Source: Thuidium tamariscinum (lineage: Eukaryota > Streptophyta > Bryopsida > Hypnales > Thuidiaceae). Taken from it: 64,000 nt of DNA. Location of the stretch: contig OX344753.2 of assembly GCA_947034885.2 (NCBI GenBank), forward strand, positions 8,742,001-8,806,000, in the 5' to 3' direction. Positions 25,862-38,523 of the stretch are shown here, one piece after another; position 1 is the stretch's first letter; every line of letters starts with the position of its first letter. A program made the translations under genes and the position numbers. The notes under the pieces are model-generated. The model was not told the DNA's origin and searched no databases. It saw only the letters and a program-made list of their open reading frames with translations.

Positions 25862-28620
25862 CTTCTTCACCTTACAATACCTACACAATATCTACAACAC
25901 TTACGTTAACATTAGCTGCAGAACACACTGAATACTGGCAGTCATGTCCCCCCCCCTAGAAAAAGATAACAGAAGGAAATTTGGAAGACGTAATTCTACT
26001 TTGCAGTAAAACACTACGTCTGGAAATTTAGGGTTCTCTTACTGTCACTTAAGCCTACAATGTTAAGAATACCAGTACGCTAAAATTATGAAAGCAAAAC
26101 ATTCATAATGTTCTTCACATGCTTAATGGAAGTACGATATGCATGTACCACTGTGATGTTCGATGACACCTCACCCTGCAACAAGTACCACTTCCGAACT
26201 TACTAGAAATCCATTTCGTCCTAGCTGACTCCTCTTACCAAATAATTTGTGAAGACAAGATTCTTGATGAACAGATCTATTGTACCCGAAATCCAAACTA
26301 CCGAACCAACACCACTGTCACGTTAATTCGTTTGTCTTTACAATATCTTAGGAAGGTCTCCTACAAAATAGGCAGAACAGTTGTTATACATACATGCTTC
26401 ACTTCGTATGATTTAGGGTTCAGGGGTTCAGAGAACACTTACGGTACTCTGCAATGGGGTTATTGGGTTCCTCTTAAACCCTAATAAGCAACAAAACATA
26501 CTTGTGAAGCCTGAGAAAAATAGTGAAGAACACAACACCCTAAGCCTTCCTATCATACAAACACTTGTATGCACTCTTGACACTGGTGTGAAGCTGCCAG
26601 GAGGCTTTCCGGACTCACCTTCTTGGGAATGGAAGCTAACTCACAAGTTCCACACCACCGTCTTCAAGCAGAACGATGCTTCAAATGTTGTACTCTGCGA
26701 TACTGTTCTCCTCCACAGCAATATCTAGACATCGCCTGTTTCTACAAATAAGTATGACTGCCCTTTGCAGTCAATCCCACAGCCATATAATTAAATAACC
26801 CCTGCACCTTCAAGAAGTATATCAATAAGGACAGATATTTTAAAAGAAAACCTATAAAGAAATTAGAAATACAGATTGCTTTAGAAAAAAAAATTCTTCT
26901 GTTTCCAAGGTAGGATAAAATCATGTCCGACTGCACAGACTGCATACCAGCGTACCGTGTGTTTCAGCGCTGAAGGAGACGCTCTGTTCTCCAGAAGGTA
27001 GAGTAGCGATTTCCTACACAGCACTCGCTGCTGCAAAAAGGTCCGAAAATTATGCGAGTGCACTAAATTTCCGTGGAGCAACCTCAGAGGGCTAGGATGC
27101 GACTGTCACTGAAAGGTCTGTCCAGTAATTGGAAGGTCGGAGAAGAGCTACACAATAGAACTTCATTCTGGTAGATGAAGGTCTATCTCCATCTGAAGTT
27201 GATGATGTAACAGTACCAACACTAGGTACAGAATGAAATGGCGGCCTCTTCGAGATGTAGGAACAAAACTTTCGGCTACATTTTTGGCATGGCGCCACAG
27301 AGAATTCTGTGAACTCGGCATGCTGTCTATAGAAAGCAGTTAACAAACAGGCTGTGAACAACTCAGTAGTACAGGAAAACCAGGAGCTACATGTCAGGAA
27401 TTCTGTTATAGCATTGCATGCGGATTCACGTTCCTAAATCAGGAATTCATGAAAAGAAAGCCTTGCTTTCCGTTCGCAGCGCCACAATTCCACTCTATTC
27501 AGTGGAATTTGCATTAAAAGCCTACCGTGTAAACAACGTGCATTCCGCTGTAACGTGGGAAGGAACCTTAATTTGGTCGCTTCAGTTTCGTTGAAGCACC
27601 CCTCCTACACTGTGACTTCTGCATTTTACTCACTCCGTTTTCTTGGTGAACCGAAACTGGCTACAAGTTGCAATATACCCTATTCAGGTGAAACTGAGTC
27701 CTTGTACATACCCTTAAACACATTCAGGCTGCGGAACTAGTAAAACAGACTGGCAGCCAAGTGTTACGTGAAAATGTTTGTGACAACTCCAACTGCCCTA
27801 TGACGTTACTTTGTGACTTCATGAATGCCCTCAATAACTCAGACGTGGGAAAAACAAGGAGGAAGTTAACGGACACATGGACAAGTGAATGATCCAATCT
27901 CAAAAACGAAAGACACTTTGCACTCCCGCCAATTTCCTGTGAATAAGTACCAACGCTGCTGCAGCTCAGGCAATCCTCTCTTGTTGGCATCGTGCTCTCG
28001 ACTATCAGCTTGAGGTATGCAATTCTCTCCTGTTCTGCCTCGCCATCATCTTCTAGGAACTGCTAGAAGGGAAGCTTGCCTTCACTATTAATCATTACTT
28101 TCTTATATAATGTAATGATGTGATTTTGTGCACTTCACTACCTAACATTGTCATAGTCAGTTATGATGTTTAATGTTGCATCTGTACGTTTGAAGGTGTC
28201 ACATCATTGAAGCGGTGATTGACACGTTGCATGATTGTCATGCCTAACTCAATGCAAACTGTGTTTTTCAGCAGTGCACCCGTCATTAACGTTACGGAGA
28301 CGCCAACGTACAGCAACATCCCAAAAATGTATCCAGGTACGTTATCACAAACTTTGTCACATTTCATAGCTTCACAAAAATTAAACATATCACTGTGCAC
28401 GGAGTCGGGGCTCCCCTTCATCTTCACTGCAATTCTGTGTGTGGCCACCGTCATTTTCATGGAACGCCACTTCACCTTAAGGTCTGTGCCTTCTCGAAGT
28501 GGGGTCTACTTTGCCTGTGGGACACTGTTGTTGCGGCTGAGGCTACTATGTGGTCACGGACGCAACTACGGTTGATCCTTCTGTGTGTGCTTTCGTTTTT
28601 CGTAATTTGAGCACCACTTA
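25862..28620. other. central region between the two divergent CACTA genes
   Basis: This 2.8-kb stretch has no recognisable protein domain; frames up to ~118 codons occur on both strands without motifs. Because the flanking genes read outward from here, it should hold both promoters, possibly with untranslated exons. That layout is inferred from gene direction only. Confidence 0.45.
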
Positions 28621-29100
28621 GTGTACAACTCGTACGATGCATACTCTTCTGCAAAGAAAGTCAGAGTCCTTCGTGCAGCACCGCTCTTTAGGAAGAGAAA
28701 GAAATGTCCAGTCTGGAGTGACGAGGAGGAGGAAAACAGTAGGTCACAGGGTTTTGCGGCAGAGGCTGATAATGGCGCAACCAAAGGCAGTGTCCCCTCT
28801 GTTGTCAAGGAAGCGGAAACGTATGTTTCGATGGCGTCTTCCACAGCGCCAGATGCGATTGTCATGCCGCAAGTAGACCCGCTTGTTCCGTCGTCGAGAA
28901 GACGAAAGGGAAGTTTCCGTGATGCCGTCGAGAGATACTTGGCAGAGTCTCGGGAAGTAATTCGGCACTATACAGCGTCATCGCATCCAGCAGGAGTGCA
29001 CAACGCAGATACTGTTGATCACGCCAATGTTCTGCGTGACTTGTCTTCAAAGCCTCGTAGAATATGTTTAGTGAACTTAGTGGACCTGAAGAAGGACTGA
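28621..29100 (+). CDS. unidentified 159-aa frame inside the CACTA element
   Basis: This open frame is not recognised. It starts MYNSYDAYSSAKKVRVLRAA and has a basic/acidic stretch RKRKKCPVWSDEEEEN, then a region SFRDAVERYLAESREVIRHY that looks helical, and ends VNLVDLKKD. The base composition fits coding sequence of the element. It lies on the same strand as TNP2, about 690 bp before the TNP2 start. It could be an accessory gene, a leader exon of TNP2, or chance. No membrane segment or signal peptide is evident. Confidence 0.4.
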   Translation: MYNSYDAYSSAKKVRVLRAAPLFRKRKKCPVWSDEEEENSRSQGFAAEADNGATKGSVPSVVKEAETYVSMASSTAPDAIVMPQVDPLVPSSRRRKGSFRDAVERYLAESREVIRHYTASSHPAGVHNADTVDHANVLRDLSSKPRRICLVNLVDLKKD

Positions 29101-29787
29101 GGTCAGTCTTTCCCTGGTTGTTGCTTATTGTACTCTGTAGAGGGCATGAACAAATAAGGTTCGATCAGACTGCGTCAACGTTAGTCTGATTCACGTCGCA
29201 GCCATGCAATGTACTACCGCTTTTGAAATCAGTTGTTACCTGCAGTTTCCAAAACCCTTTCCGTAAATGGAGTGGGTTCTTCATTTTCATTGTTCGCCTT
29301 CAAAGATGAGAGTCTACTTTGTATCCTTCTTAGAGTAAAAGAATGTGGCATGTCATTCTACTCCGATGCTTTCTTGAATATGTGAATTACAAAAGCAGTA
29401 CATCTAATATTTGATGAAGTTCTCGTTGACTGCTTCTTTGTCACTTGCAGGAGGATTGTAGGAAGATACATTGCATTACAAGGATAAGTCTGACGTCATC
29501 TTGCATTCTTGGGGTGCAGTACTGTAGTAGCAAGTACTCCAGATCAGATGGGTTTCATGGATCCAGGTTGAACATTTCACCTTCAAATTTTTGCAATTCT
29601 CTTTTTCGGTGGGCTTAGTGATCCTGAAATATATAAGTGGGTTCCCTAAACCCTGTAGGACTGTATTGTAGACCACATTTTCCGATTAAGGATTAGGTTT
29701 TATCTTCTTTATGTGGAGCAGTTCAAGTATAACGGTGAATGCACCATCGTGTGAGGTTCTAACGATTAGACTTTTTGGTCCTGCAGC

Positions 29788-32700
29788 ATGAGACGTCGCC
29801 GACATGGTGCAGCATATAACATTGAGCGCTCGATCGCAGCTAGAATGGGGTGCTCTGAGTATCCGTGTGCATGTCGCCAATGCCGTGGCGGAAGAGTGCG
29901 TAGGGTGGAAACTGTGGCCAAACATCATCATGAATTTGGGAGAGATCCGTTTCTTCCCTATCCTTTACTGGTATACTATTATACATTCATATATTAACGT
30001 TTGCTGTTCCGCATGTTGTAATTCAAGTCAAATGTTTTTGTGCTTTTTTGTTTGCTAGAACTTGCAAGTACTATCATGGGGAGGCCTCTTCGTATTTGTA
30101 AGCTATGCGGTTAAGAAGCAAGTGGATTTAAATGAATGCAATAATTGTTTTACAATGAATATGAACTTTGGCCGTCCTAGTTGTCATTACCGTAAACCCT
30201 AAATCGTTGAGCTTTTCTAGGCATTTGATGGGAGCACTGTCCAGCGTCCTACCTCTCCAAGAGGACAGTCGGAGGAGAACTATATCCAAAGACAGAATTA
30301 TCGTGAAGTTCCAAGGTTTGTGTGGCCGCCAAGGACTGAAGTCCATGTGAACGACTTGGTACATGACGCCTACGCGAGGGCAGATGAGTTGCATGTTGAC
30401 GTTGAGATGTCCGAAGAAATTCCCGCTGCATGTGGTCCTGCAGACTTAGACATGAGTGAGAACGACATGCAACATTTATTAGAGGAATCTACTACTCCGG
30501 TGTACGAGAATTGCCCGTTGAATCGTTTGCAGGCTGCCATAATTTTACTGAATATGTGTAACCTGTTCGGTGTTTCCCATACGTTTGTAGACGAACTACT
30601 GATGTTCCTATCAGGTGATTTGTTGCCCAGATCAAATTGCCTGCCAAGAAGTTCTTATGAAATGAAGAGAATGATAATGCAGATGGGGTTGGAGCACCAG
30701 TCGATCCACTGTTGCCCAGATGGCCACATTTTGTATGACGGTGACGAGAACAAGGACTTGATGGAGTGCCCGACTTGTCAAGTGCCGCGGTACATTACTG
30801 GCTCAACTCAGGTTCCACGCAAAGTTCTGCGTTACTTCCCTCTTGTCCCATGTTTGCAGAGACTGTTTCGTTGCCCAGAGGTTGCTAAATTGATGAAGTG
30901 GCATGCGGCAAATCACTCTGAAGATGGTCTAATGCGATCAGTTGTCGACAGTCCCCAATGGGCTGCAGTTGGTGGCATTGATCCATCTTTTTCGACACAA
31001 GATAACAACGTTTACATGGGATTGGTTGGGGATGGTGTGAACCCCTTCGGCAATCAGTCTGTGAAACATAGTTCCTGGCCCCTTCTCATTGTTTTATACA
31101 ACCTTCCACCATGGTTGGCCACGCGGAAATTTTTCATATCTCTGACCATGGTCATTCCAGGTAACATTTACATATTACTTATGAATCGTATAACATGTAT
31201 TCTCATACGTTCTGATTTTCTTACCATCCTTCAATGTAGGCGTGCATGCATTAAGTGATGATAAAACCGTGAACATGATAACTGTGCGGTCATGAGTGAA
31301 CGTAGAATTGGTTACATGGTCTTCCCATGTGAATATCCATGATTGATCCTATAATGTATGTATGGGAATGTGAGTATGATTGCACCCTTTTGATTTACAG
31401 TGTTCTTGAACGGCATGCAGGTGAAAAAGCTCCCTCTCCAAAGGCGTTTGACATTTTTGTACGACCTCTACTGAATGATCTGAAGAGTTTGTGGTCAGGT
31501 GTCCCAGCTTGGGACGCCTCTGCAGAAGGACCAAATAAACATTTCGTCTTGAGGGAAATTTTAATGTGGACCATTAATGACTTCCCGGCATACGGCTTGA
31601 TCTCAGGCCAACAAGTAAAAGGGTACAAAGGTTGTCCCATTTGCACAAGTGAGACATGCGCGGAGTACTCGGGTACATTGAAGAAAATGGTGTACTTGGG
31701 ACATCGCAGGTTCTTGCCGATGGATCACCGATTTCGTCGAGCAAAAGCAGCATTCAATGGATCGCAGGAGTGGTGGCCAGCACCAGTAAGACCGAACAGT
31801 GTACAAATACTAAGTAGAGGCGAAGAACGGGAATCGTACATTCGAACTGGAGGGGCGGAAGATGGAGAAGAGGACCCCCTGAAGAGTCACGGCGTCAAGC
31901 GCGTGAGTGTTCTATTCGAGCTTCCATATTGGAAGGTGAGTTTTTATTGTTGGGAACATGCGCTTTGCATTTCGTAATAGGGAAGTAGTATTGAATTTGT
32001 TTTTTTGCAAGTAGACCTGCAGCGTTCTGTGTTAGAGTCATTGATATTGAAGTTGTCTAAAAATAATGTTAGTGTAGGAATGAAGACCTTTTTCAGTTTA
32101 GTGAATCCACATTGCTGTGAATTTGGAAGTGATGGCGGTCAGTTTTGTGTAGAGAATTGCAGTAGTTAGAATTGACAATTGTGTCATTTACAGTTATTCG
32201 AAGTGTTTTTCGAATTGAATACTTCTGTGTGAGCTTCTTCTTCATGAATAAAAACAACGCTTCTGGTGCTACGCTGCAGGAAGAGAACAGTCTCTGAATG
32301 TAAGAGGAATTAATATTTTCTCGTGTATGCAGATGGTAGTAACTTCTCTCCAACTGTCTGGTACATGAAATTAAAGTTCGAGAGAGGCTTATAAAATGGA
32401 TGTAACATAAGTTTTCGTGAAATGCCCGCATTTGTCAATATTCTGTGGTATACTATGGACGTCCAGTATAGATATTATTGCCTAAGAATGTAGTGAGGAC
32501 TGCGTTCTTCATTGTGTATCGAGCTGCGTTGATGATTCTGTCGACGTTGACTGGAGAGGTCAGTCAATGTGTTTTTTTCATGTGCTCCGTCATACTTGTT
32601 CTGGTTTTCGTTGTGCTGAAGTTTTCCTTGTCTGCAGTAATGTGTAGTAGGAGTCAATGAAATCAGGAGGGGTTTGTGTAAAATAAACTGAAAAATCAAA

Positions 32701-35244
32701 TTTCCTTTGCGTAGAGTAGTATGTCTTCATTTGATAAAACATGTATTTCATTTCATATGTTGGCATGAGGAGTCTTGTAACATCGACTGTTTTTTAGAGT
32801 AGCAAATGATGTATTATATGCACTGATTGTGTAGTCGTACATAATTGGAACAGAGGTATGTCTATTGAAGTAATGGGTTGTTATTCGCGGAACTGAAGGG
32901 TCTTCTTGTTGTTGGACGCATGCAGAATTTACCAGTGCGGCACTTAGTGGACACTATGCACACAGAGAAGAATGTTTGTGAAAACATTCTTAAGACGTTA
33001 CTTGGGGAAAAGGACACACTTGCTACATGAGCGGACATGCAAGTGAAGGGCATACGGAAGCATCTGTGGTTGAAACCGCTTCCGAATAATCCGAACAGGT
33101 TCTTTATGCCTGATGCTACGTATGTTTTGTCACGGAATGATCGTTCTTCTTTTTTGAAGGTTTTGAGGAATATAAAAACTCCCAGCGGCTATGTATCGAA
33201 CTTAGCGAATCGAATCGCAGAGGGGAAGATTCGTGGGCTGAAGAGCCATGATTATCATATATTGATGCAGCAACTATTACCAATCAGTTTACGAGGCCTT
33301 GGGGATCCCGTAGTGACTTCTAACGTGATACGTCTGTGCAGGCTTTATCGGAAATTATGCGCTAAGGTTGTGGACCCTGCAACAAAGGACCAGATGCTAA
33401 GCGATGCAACGGAGGTTCTCTGTTGCATGGAGAAAGACTTCCCTCCTAGTTTCTTTGATGTCATGGTTCATTTAACTGTGCATTTGGTGGAGGAACTATT
33501 CTTATGTGGTCCTTGTCATACACGCTGGATGTATCCATACGAGCGCTACTTCAAGGGATTGAAGGTCTTCGTGAGAAATCTGGCTAAGCCCAAAGGAAGT
33601 ATAGCCCAAGGTTATCAAGTAGAGGAAGCACTTGGATTTATCACGGAGTACATGGCAGCGTATCAACCAACTAGCCGACGCGTGTGGGATGATAAAGAGG
33701 ACCCCACAATGACAGATGAAATCCTTGAAGGGAAGCCACGCAAATTGTCCGATCAACTACGAGCGTGGATGCACAATTTTGTTTGTGAGAACGCCTCTCA
33801 ACTCGAAGAATACCGCTTGTAAGTTATGTACTGACCGAAATGAACTCCATGTTTAACTCTTGTGTGAGTAGGTCATTGAGTTCTTTAAGTATGCAAATAC
33901 AAATGATAAGTTGTTTCAGTCGCTTTCTATATAGAGTTGTTTTACTTTTTTTTATATGATTTCACAGGGAAGTGAAGCTTGACATGGTGGTCACTCACTA
34001 GTTCCTTGATGCTGTATTGTTGGACATTTGAATGTAATAGACTTCTTTGTGAACGAGTCAGTATAGGTGGTATACATATTGGAGGGCAGAATTGCTACGT
34101 GTCTTACAGCCTAGCTTTGGTGAAGGACCTGTACTGTGGATGTTTTGATGGCGCAGTTAAATTATTTCATTGAATTCATGACTTAGGGAATGTGTTATTG
34201 ATTTTTTAAGGGAGTTGAGAATCGATACAGTTTTGTTCGTGGTCCATCATAGTCACCAAAGTTAGCCGCTTCGATAGTATTTTCAATTACTCGTTTGCTT
34301 CAGAGAAGGTCCTAATTAACTTCAGTTGGTGACTTGGTGTGTTTCATATTAGGCAATATGAAGAGTTTTCTGCATCTAGGATTGTTGCACGCAACAATTT
34401 TCGACGCGCTCACCCTCGTCGTCGAGGTCGCCTACTGGAACCATTCCCAGCCGAGCTGTCAGAGCCATTGCCTTTTCCGTCATGGTTAGAGGAGCAAGTG
34501 CAAACAGATCTATTGGACGAGTCGCAGCCTGCACCGTCAGAAGAAATTATGAACTTGTCACAACTTCCTTCAATACATGCGACGAAGTACAGAAGCATGT
34601 GGGCTTTCGGCAACCACGTCCGAGTTCAAGCAGTAGAGACAAAACTAAAAACTTGTGATTCCGGAGTTGCTGCAACATTCCGTCGTCCCTGTCGTTCTGG
34701 TTTGGCAGATGTGCGACATGTAGTAGTAGACATTGAATATGTTGGGCATGTTGAAGAAATAGTAGAACTGAATTACGGTGGCCTCTGTGTTGTTGTGCTC
34801 ATTTGTTCGTGGGTGAAGGCTAATTATCGCGGTCATAGTGCGACAGTGAAGAAGGACAAGTGGAGTTTTTCTGTTGCTAATTTTGAGCGATTGATTCCAC
34901 TAGGTCCCGAATCGTTTGCTTTCCCAATGAATATTGACCAAGTTTTTTTCTGTGACTCCGAAGATGAACCAGGCTGGAAAGTGATATTGAGGAAGGAGGT
35001 GAGGGGAAGGCGAGTTGAAGGAAACGTGGGGGCAGATGTTGTTGGGAATATGTTTCATGTAGGGAGAGATGTTGACCACGTTGCACTGCAACCACCATCA
35101 GTAATTTCCGAAGAGGGTCCGGAAGTTCCACGAACTGGAAGGTGTGTCCGCAGAGAAGATCTCTTGCCAGCATGGCTAGAAGAACCCGACTTGGTGTATG
35201 ATGGCGACTTGGGCGAATCTGGTCCATCGTCCGACGAAGAGTGA
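29788..35244 (+). CDS. CACTA TNP2-type transposase, one in-frame stop
   Basis: Five exons, 29788-29970, 30221-31160, 31421-31935, 32926-33818 and 34353-35244, join in frame to 1141 codons including the terminator. Exon 1 holds the Cys-rich start PCACRQCRGGRVRRVETVAK followed by HH. Exons 2-4 match Transposase_21/TNP2: CPTCQVPRYI, LMKWHAANHSEDG, DSPQWAAVGGIDPSFSTQDN, LGLVGDGVNPFGN-like, VIPGEKAPSPKAFDIFVRPL, NDFPAYGLISGQQVKGYKGC, PVRHLVDTMHTEKNVCENIL. Late exon 4 resembles DUF4218 (PPSFFDVMVHLTVHLVEEL, RWMYPYERYFKGLK) and exon 5 DUF4216 (DSGVAATFRR, VELNYGGLCVVVLICSWVKA). The single visible defect is TGA at 33028-33030, where relatives usually have Arg before the D-M...GIR word. It fits a CpG-type C-to-T change. 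TNP2 is the catalytic transposase that cuts at the CACTA ends. Confidence 0.88.
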
Positions 35245-36029
35245 AGTCTAAATTTCAGTGAGGGTATGAGTATGCCTAACTGGCGACAATATTTGATTGT
35301 CTTTGAAACCCTGACGAGAAATATCTATGGCGCAGGAATTGTGGTTCGATCAGTGCGGATTGATTGTAGATGTTTTAGTAGTAAAGTCTCGTGCAGTTTT
35401 TCCAAATAAATGTAGGCTGCGTAGGCAATGGAAGCCGATGTATTAGAATGTTCAGGAGTTCTCTGTAATGTTCCAAAACTCGGAGGTGAGGAACTGTAGA
35501 AGGTGGCATGCCGAACAATTTGTCAGACTAGGCACGAGGTAGGTGATAGGGTGCATCCAGCTTGCAAACATCTCATGTAGATCTTTCACTGAAGGTGTTA
35601 AACTTTTAAAGGAAATAGAATCCCAGGCTTGGTTCTTTTTGTCTTTGACAACGTTATCCACGTGATTTCTGCGATGGTAAATTTGTATTTCAGAAGTTGC
35701 CATAGTAAATGCAAAAGCAGTTCATGTTATGTTGCAGTAGAAATGACTTCATGAAAGTGTTGAAGTAACCGAGGGAAAGCGCTGGAGCAGTTGCTGTCCA
35801 AAATTAGGTAATGGTACTGTAGTGAGCGACCTTGTACAGCACGTTCGTCTCTTCTACGGTGCCACGTCTGCAATCCACGTACCCTGAAACAGTGAGGGAA
35901 CCGAAAACTATTTGTTTGTTGATTCGGCACTTCAGGTCTTGCCATATCAAGAGACCGAATTTGTAAAACGACCAAATCAACAGAAATAAGTTATCTCCCT
36001 GTTGATTAGGGTAGCCCATTCTAGTAGTG
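35245..36029. other. right subterminal region of the CACTA element
   Basis: About 0.8 kb of non-coding DNA lies between the TNP2 stop and the right terminus. It must hold the TNP2 3' untranslated region and, by family analogy, subterminal binding repeats; none could be defined by eye. Confidence 0.5.
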
Positions 36030-36032
36030 TAT

Positions 36033-37349
36033 TTACATTATTGTTGCCTATGCATGTACACCATCAATAGGTGTCTACAAATTTCATTTATTAATGCCCA
36101 AACCACTTGTTGGTGCTCCCTATCATTGGACTCAAATTTGAAGTTGGATATCCATGTAAAAAAGTCTCTACTATGCCATAGGTAACTAATAATAAGCTAC
36201 AAATGACTATAATTTTTTTTCCAAATACTAAATTCCAAGTCTTCAAACACCACATTTGTTCAAAATCTTTGTCTATACATATGATGATTCTAACCTACCC
36301 AATGCAATACTTTGGAATGTACAAGTTAAATATCATGAGAGTACAAAAAACATAAACCTTTACATTGAGTTTAAAATGTCGAACTTTTTAAGGAAAAAAA
36401 ATCATCTTTAAATTTGTAAAGAACAATAAAATAGTAAAATTAAAGATAACATCTAAAAATTGGGTCAAAGTTTGAACTACTTAGGTATATTGTTTTCAAG
36501 AAAAACAAAAACTCAAAACTATTTTACCACATAGTTTAGTTTTGTATAGTTTAAAAATAAAAATAAAAACCCTAAAGCAAGACAAATAGTTTTCATACTA
36601 TATGTATAACATACTTCTTTTGCATTAGGACTAGGGCCACTTTTTTAGTGCACATTGTGCATACGGAGAAACAATTATTGCAATGATCATTTTAAAATAT
36701 GTATAGTATTCAATGATCACACTATTAAGAACACCAAAAATTGATTTATCGAAACTCTAATATATAATTAAGTTTTACCATTTTTGGAAAGAATAAAAAA
36801 AAGATTTTATTGCAAGGATTTAGAAATGATCAAAAATCCTCTTCTAAAACTATTTCAAAATAACTTCTAATTTATAGTTGAAAAAATAAATTAAATCACA
36901 TATAAATAAGAAAAAGGTGAAAATGGTGAATTTTTTATATTTGGACTCTACATCATTAAAATTCGGTTTTGATACAATTTTTAAGAAATTATAATTCAAG
37001 AATGAAAGTGTCCAAAATATTGTTTGAAATTTTTTATATTTTGATTATTAAAAATTAGTAGGAAATCATTTAAAAGTTTTGAGCTTTAAAAAATATTTTA
37101 AAATTTTCCTTCAACTATAGATGAATAATTTTTAGCACTAAATCATGAAAGTGAGTAGAATATTTTATTGCATTAATACATCTTAGAACATGTGACATGC
37201 CATAAAAAGACTTCATTTGATAGGTTTTTAAATTCCAAAAAAGTATCAAATGTTTTAGAATATATAAGAACCAATGCAAAATGTTAAATTGGGCCCACAA
37301 AAAGGGCCCTATGTCTAGCTGGCCTAAGATATGTGATGCGATCCAATCA
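36033..37349. other. AT-rich intergenic DNA
   Basis: Nothing was recognised. Composition is very AT-rich and all frames are short. Confidence 0.55.
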
Positions 37350-38523
37350 AGATTGTAGCAATGGGGCACAATTGTAGGATCATGACTACAATAGAAGTGT
37401 AGGATCGTAGTTACAATTTAGTTGTTCGATATGTCTTGTACAAAATGAACAAGACAATTGAATTATTTGTAAACTACCCTAAACCGGGGCTTAAAACCAT
37501 GAGTTTTGTAAAAAAGCCGGTTGAGTTTTAAAAGTCAAAATAAAAGTGGGTATGAAACTTATTTTTCCATCAAAATGGTGCCTAAAAAAGTTTGGTCTCC
37601 ACTTTTGAAGTCGTGTGACATAAATATCTTGCAAAAAAGTTTGAAGCTTCAACTATAGTTGCCTTTTCAACTTCAATAAAAGTCATGTCCAAAGTAGGGG
37701 GGACTTTACAAATAACTCAAATAGTTCTAGGGTTTTAGGTGGCCGTTTTACAATTTAGGGGATTAGGATTTCAAGTGTTTTTTTCAACTATGAATTAATG
37801 GACATATCCTACATTGTTTGTCTTATGTCCTACTACCTTATGTATATATAAAGAATTGTCTTCCTAATTCAAAACACAAATAACAAATTACAAAGTACAA
37901 AACACAAATCACAAAATGTTGAAACATCTTTTTTAAGTTCTACAAATTCAAAATTTTGTTGTACAACTTAAAATATATATTTCAAAGTTTGTGTAGGATG
38001 TCCTAATACATTAGCCTCTCCAAATGAAATTTTTTCGTAACTTTAAAACAATTGAAGTGTCCATTTTGTGTATGTAGAATCCATTGAATTATGAAGTTGC
38101 TATGAAGAATGCGGTTAAGAGGAACTGTATATGTCCTATATGAACTTTGAAATATATTTTCTAAATTGCACAACAAAATTTTGAATTTGTAGAAATTTAA
38201 AAAGTTGTTTCAACATTTTGTGATTTGTGTTTTGTACTTTCTAATTTGTTATTTGTATTTTGAATTAGAAAGACAACTCTTTATATATACATAAGGTGGT
38301 AGGACATAAGACAAACAATGTAGGATTTGTCCAGTAGTTCATAGTTGAATAAAACACTTGAAACCCTAATTTGACACCCTAGAATATAAAATGGATGCCT
38401 AAAACCTTTGAACTATTATCATGTTTGTTTTGTACAAGACTTATAGAACAACAAAATTGTAATTGCACTCTCGCATTTTTGTTGGTGGCATGATCTTGTA
38501 GTTATGCTCCACTCTTGTAATCT
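37350..38523. mobile_element. foldback / long-inverted-repeat element, about 1.17 kb
   Basis: The two halves are largely complementary. From the outside in, shared words are ATCATG, TTACAATTT, GTTGTTC, GTCTTGTACAAAA, then after a ~250-bp extra segment in the left arm (~37460-37705), AGTTC, GGTTTTAGG, TTTCAAGTGTTTT, CAACTATGAA, TTGTCTTATGTCCTA, CTTATGTATATATAAAGA and AAATTCAAAATTTTGTTGT. The arms end near 37990 and 38141, leaving a ~150-bp loop. There is no coding sequence. Ends and target duplication are not sharp. It could be a non-autonomous long-TIR DNA element; its transcript would form an extended hairpin. Confidence 0.75.

Larger units (their letters stand above)
21675..36029 (+). mobile_element. 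CACTA (En/Spm) DNA transposon, near-complete
   Basis: The left end is CACTAGTAGAG at 21675. The right end is CTAGTAGTG ending at 36029, so its reverse complement is CACTACTAGA. Both ends then share CCTAATCAACA about 20 bases in. The flanks are TAT at 21672-21674 and TAT at 36030-36032, the 3-bp duplication typical of CACTA elements. Inside are a Transposase_24-type gene (minus, 23467-25861), an unidentified 159-codon frame (28621-29100) and a TNP2-type transposase gene (plus, 29788-35244). The element is more GC-rich than its surroundings. Orientation is given by TNP2. Apart from one in-frame stop in TNP2 it looks whole; whether the minus-strand gene is intact could not be settled by eye. Confidence 0.92.
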
